Assembly (NCBI GenBank): GCA_036435485.1
Contig: CM071595.1
Location: 1,984,001-2,048,000, forward strand
Reading direction: 5' to 3'
DNA: 64,000 nucleotides
Origin: Saposhnikovia divaricata
Lineage: Eukaryota; Streptophyta; Magnoliopsida; Apiales; Apiaceae
Both the position numbers and the translations under genes were made by a program. Shown here in pieces: positions 63,981-64,000 of this stretch (position 1 is its first letter; every line of letters starts with the position of its first letter). The notes below the pieces were generated by a model. The model was not told the DNA's origin. It saw only the letters and a list, made by a program, of their open reading frames with translations, and did not search any database.

Positions 63981-64000
63981 ACCCCTTTGAGAATTTTCCG

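Larger units (their letters stand above)
1..64000 (+). repeat. 169-bp satellite DNA array, head-to-tail, about 379 monomers
   Basis: The landmark AATATCCCGTG recurs every 169 bp throughout (starts at 3, 172, 341, 510, 679 and so on to 63,965), always on the + strand. Total span equals 379 periods minus 89 bp, and 19 short deletions that I located account for all 89 bp. A class A consensus monomer has 57 G+C in 169 (34%). Within a monomer the order is: AATATCCCGTG; a variable CTAACC/TTGAGG segment; a variable central segment ending near CAGCTCCGAT or AAGCTCCGAT; AATAAA; an EcoRI site GAATTC; CCCATAGGAAC; an A-rich tract; GGTCCGAC; and ATTTTTAAC. No transposon, inversion or unique sequence interrupts it. 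Such arrays are known from centromeric and pericentromeric heterochromatin of eukaryotes; that this one is centromeric is inference. I do not recognise the family name or the species. Confidence 0.99.

Noticed and set aside
1..64000. CRISPR array, because of the regular spacing of repeats.
   Set aside because: The whole 169-bp period is conserved, with no unique spacers and no short palindromic repeat; the period and length are far outside CRISPR dimensions.
1..64000. Bacterial or phage origin.
   Set aside because: There are no coding sequences in 64 kb, which is not compatible with a prokaryotic or phage genome; nested HORs are a eukaryotic satellite feature.
1..64000. Tandem copies of a transposon, LTR or rDNA spacer.
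   Set aside because: No terminal repeats, coding remnants, primer-binding site, poly-purine tract, target-site duplication or rRNA-like sequence are visible; the unit is 169 bp throughout.
1..64000. Identification as a named satellite family (for example human alpha satellite, or a known plant centromere repeat).
   Set aside because: The length is similar to several known families, but I do not recognise the sequence and could not search a database. A BLAST or Repbase/PlantSat search with one monomer would decide.
1..64000. Assembly artefact producing the HORs.
   Set aside because: Different private variants mark most copies and deletions are inherited coherently, which argues for real sequence. 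Very similar copies (6.8-13.5 kb, 51.0-52.4 kb) still deserve a read-depth check.

Overview
The whole window is one uninterrupted block of satellite DNA. A 169-bp monomer of about 34% GC repeats head-to-tail on the same strand from the first base to the last. Counting from the landmark AATATCCCGTG (first at position 3, last at 63,965) gives 379 complete monomers plus partial ends. I found 19 short deletions, totalling 89 bp, and they account exactly for the difference between 379 x 169 and the observed span. I see no gene, RNA gene, transposon, inverted segment or unique sequence. The two longest open frames are antisense read-throughs of the satellite.

Organism: a eukaryote. A pure satellite of nucleosome-like length (169 bp) with nested higher-order repeats (HORs) is typical of centromeric or pericentromeric heterochromatin. 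A plant is a reasonable guess, but I do not recognise the family, and neither species nor centromere function can be proved from sequence alone.

Layout: monomers fall into four main classes (A, B, C, D), defined by linked differences in the middle and 3' part, and often appear in the order A-B-C-D. They are amplified into HORs that change along the window: an 8-mer (1,352 bp) at 1-5.58 kb; 9-mer and 7-mer units at 5.58-8.28 kb; a 20-mer (3,367 bp) duplicated in tandem at 6.8-13.5 kb; an 8-mer pair at 13.6-16.3 kb; a 10-mer (1,687 bp) at 17.7-22.6 kb; a 39-monomer-offset duplication (6,572 bp) linking 15-19 kb with 21.5-25.8 kb; a 12-mer pair (about 2,018 bp) at 25.4-29.5 kb; a unit of 11, 12, 10 and 10 monomers at 32.3-39.6 kb; a 22-mer (3,718 bp) at 41.1-49.7 kb with an 8-mer duplication nested inside; a 4-mer pair (676 bp) at 51.0-52.4 kb; 15/11-mer units at 54.5-60.1 kb; and a 7-mer (1,183 bp) at 61.6-64 kb.

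Interpretation: diagnostic variants are confined to compartments (left 0-31.6 kb, middle 32-40 kb, right 40-64 kb). Hybrid monomers sit at several unit junctions, and length differences are nearly always whole monomers. This fits repeated unequal exchange and conversion in register. Recurrent sequence properties that could matter functionally are an AT-rich dyad with phased A-tracts, retained CpG sites with many CpG-to-TpG/CpA variants, and a TATA-like motif restricted to class A. Block boundaries were read by eye and are accurate to roughly a few tens of bases.
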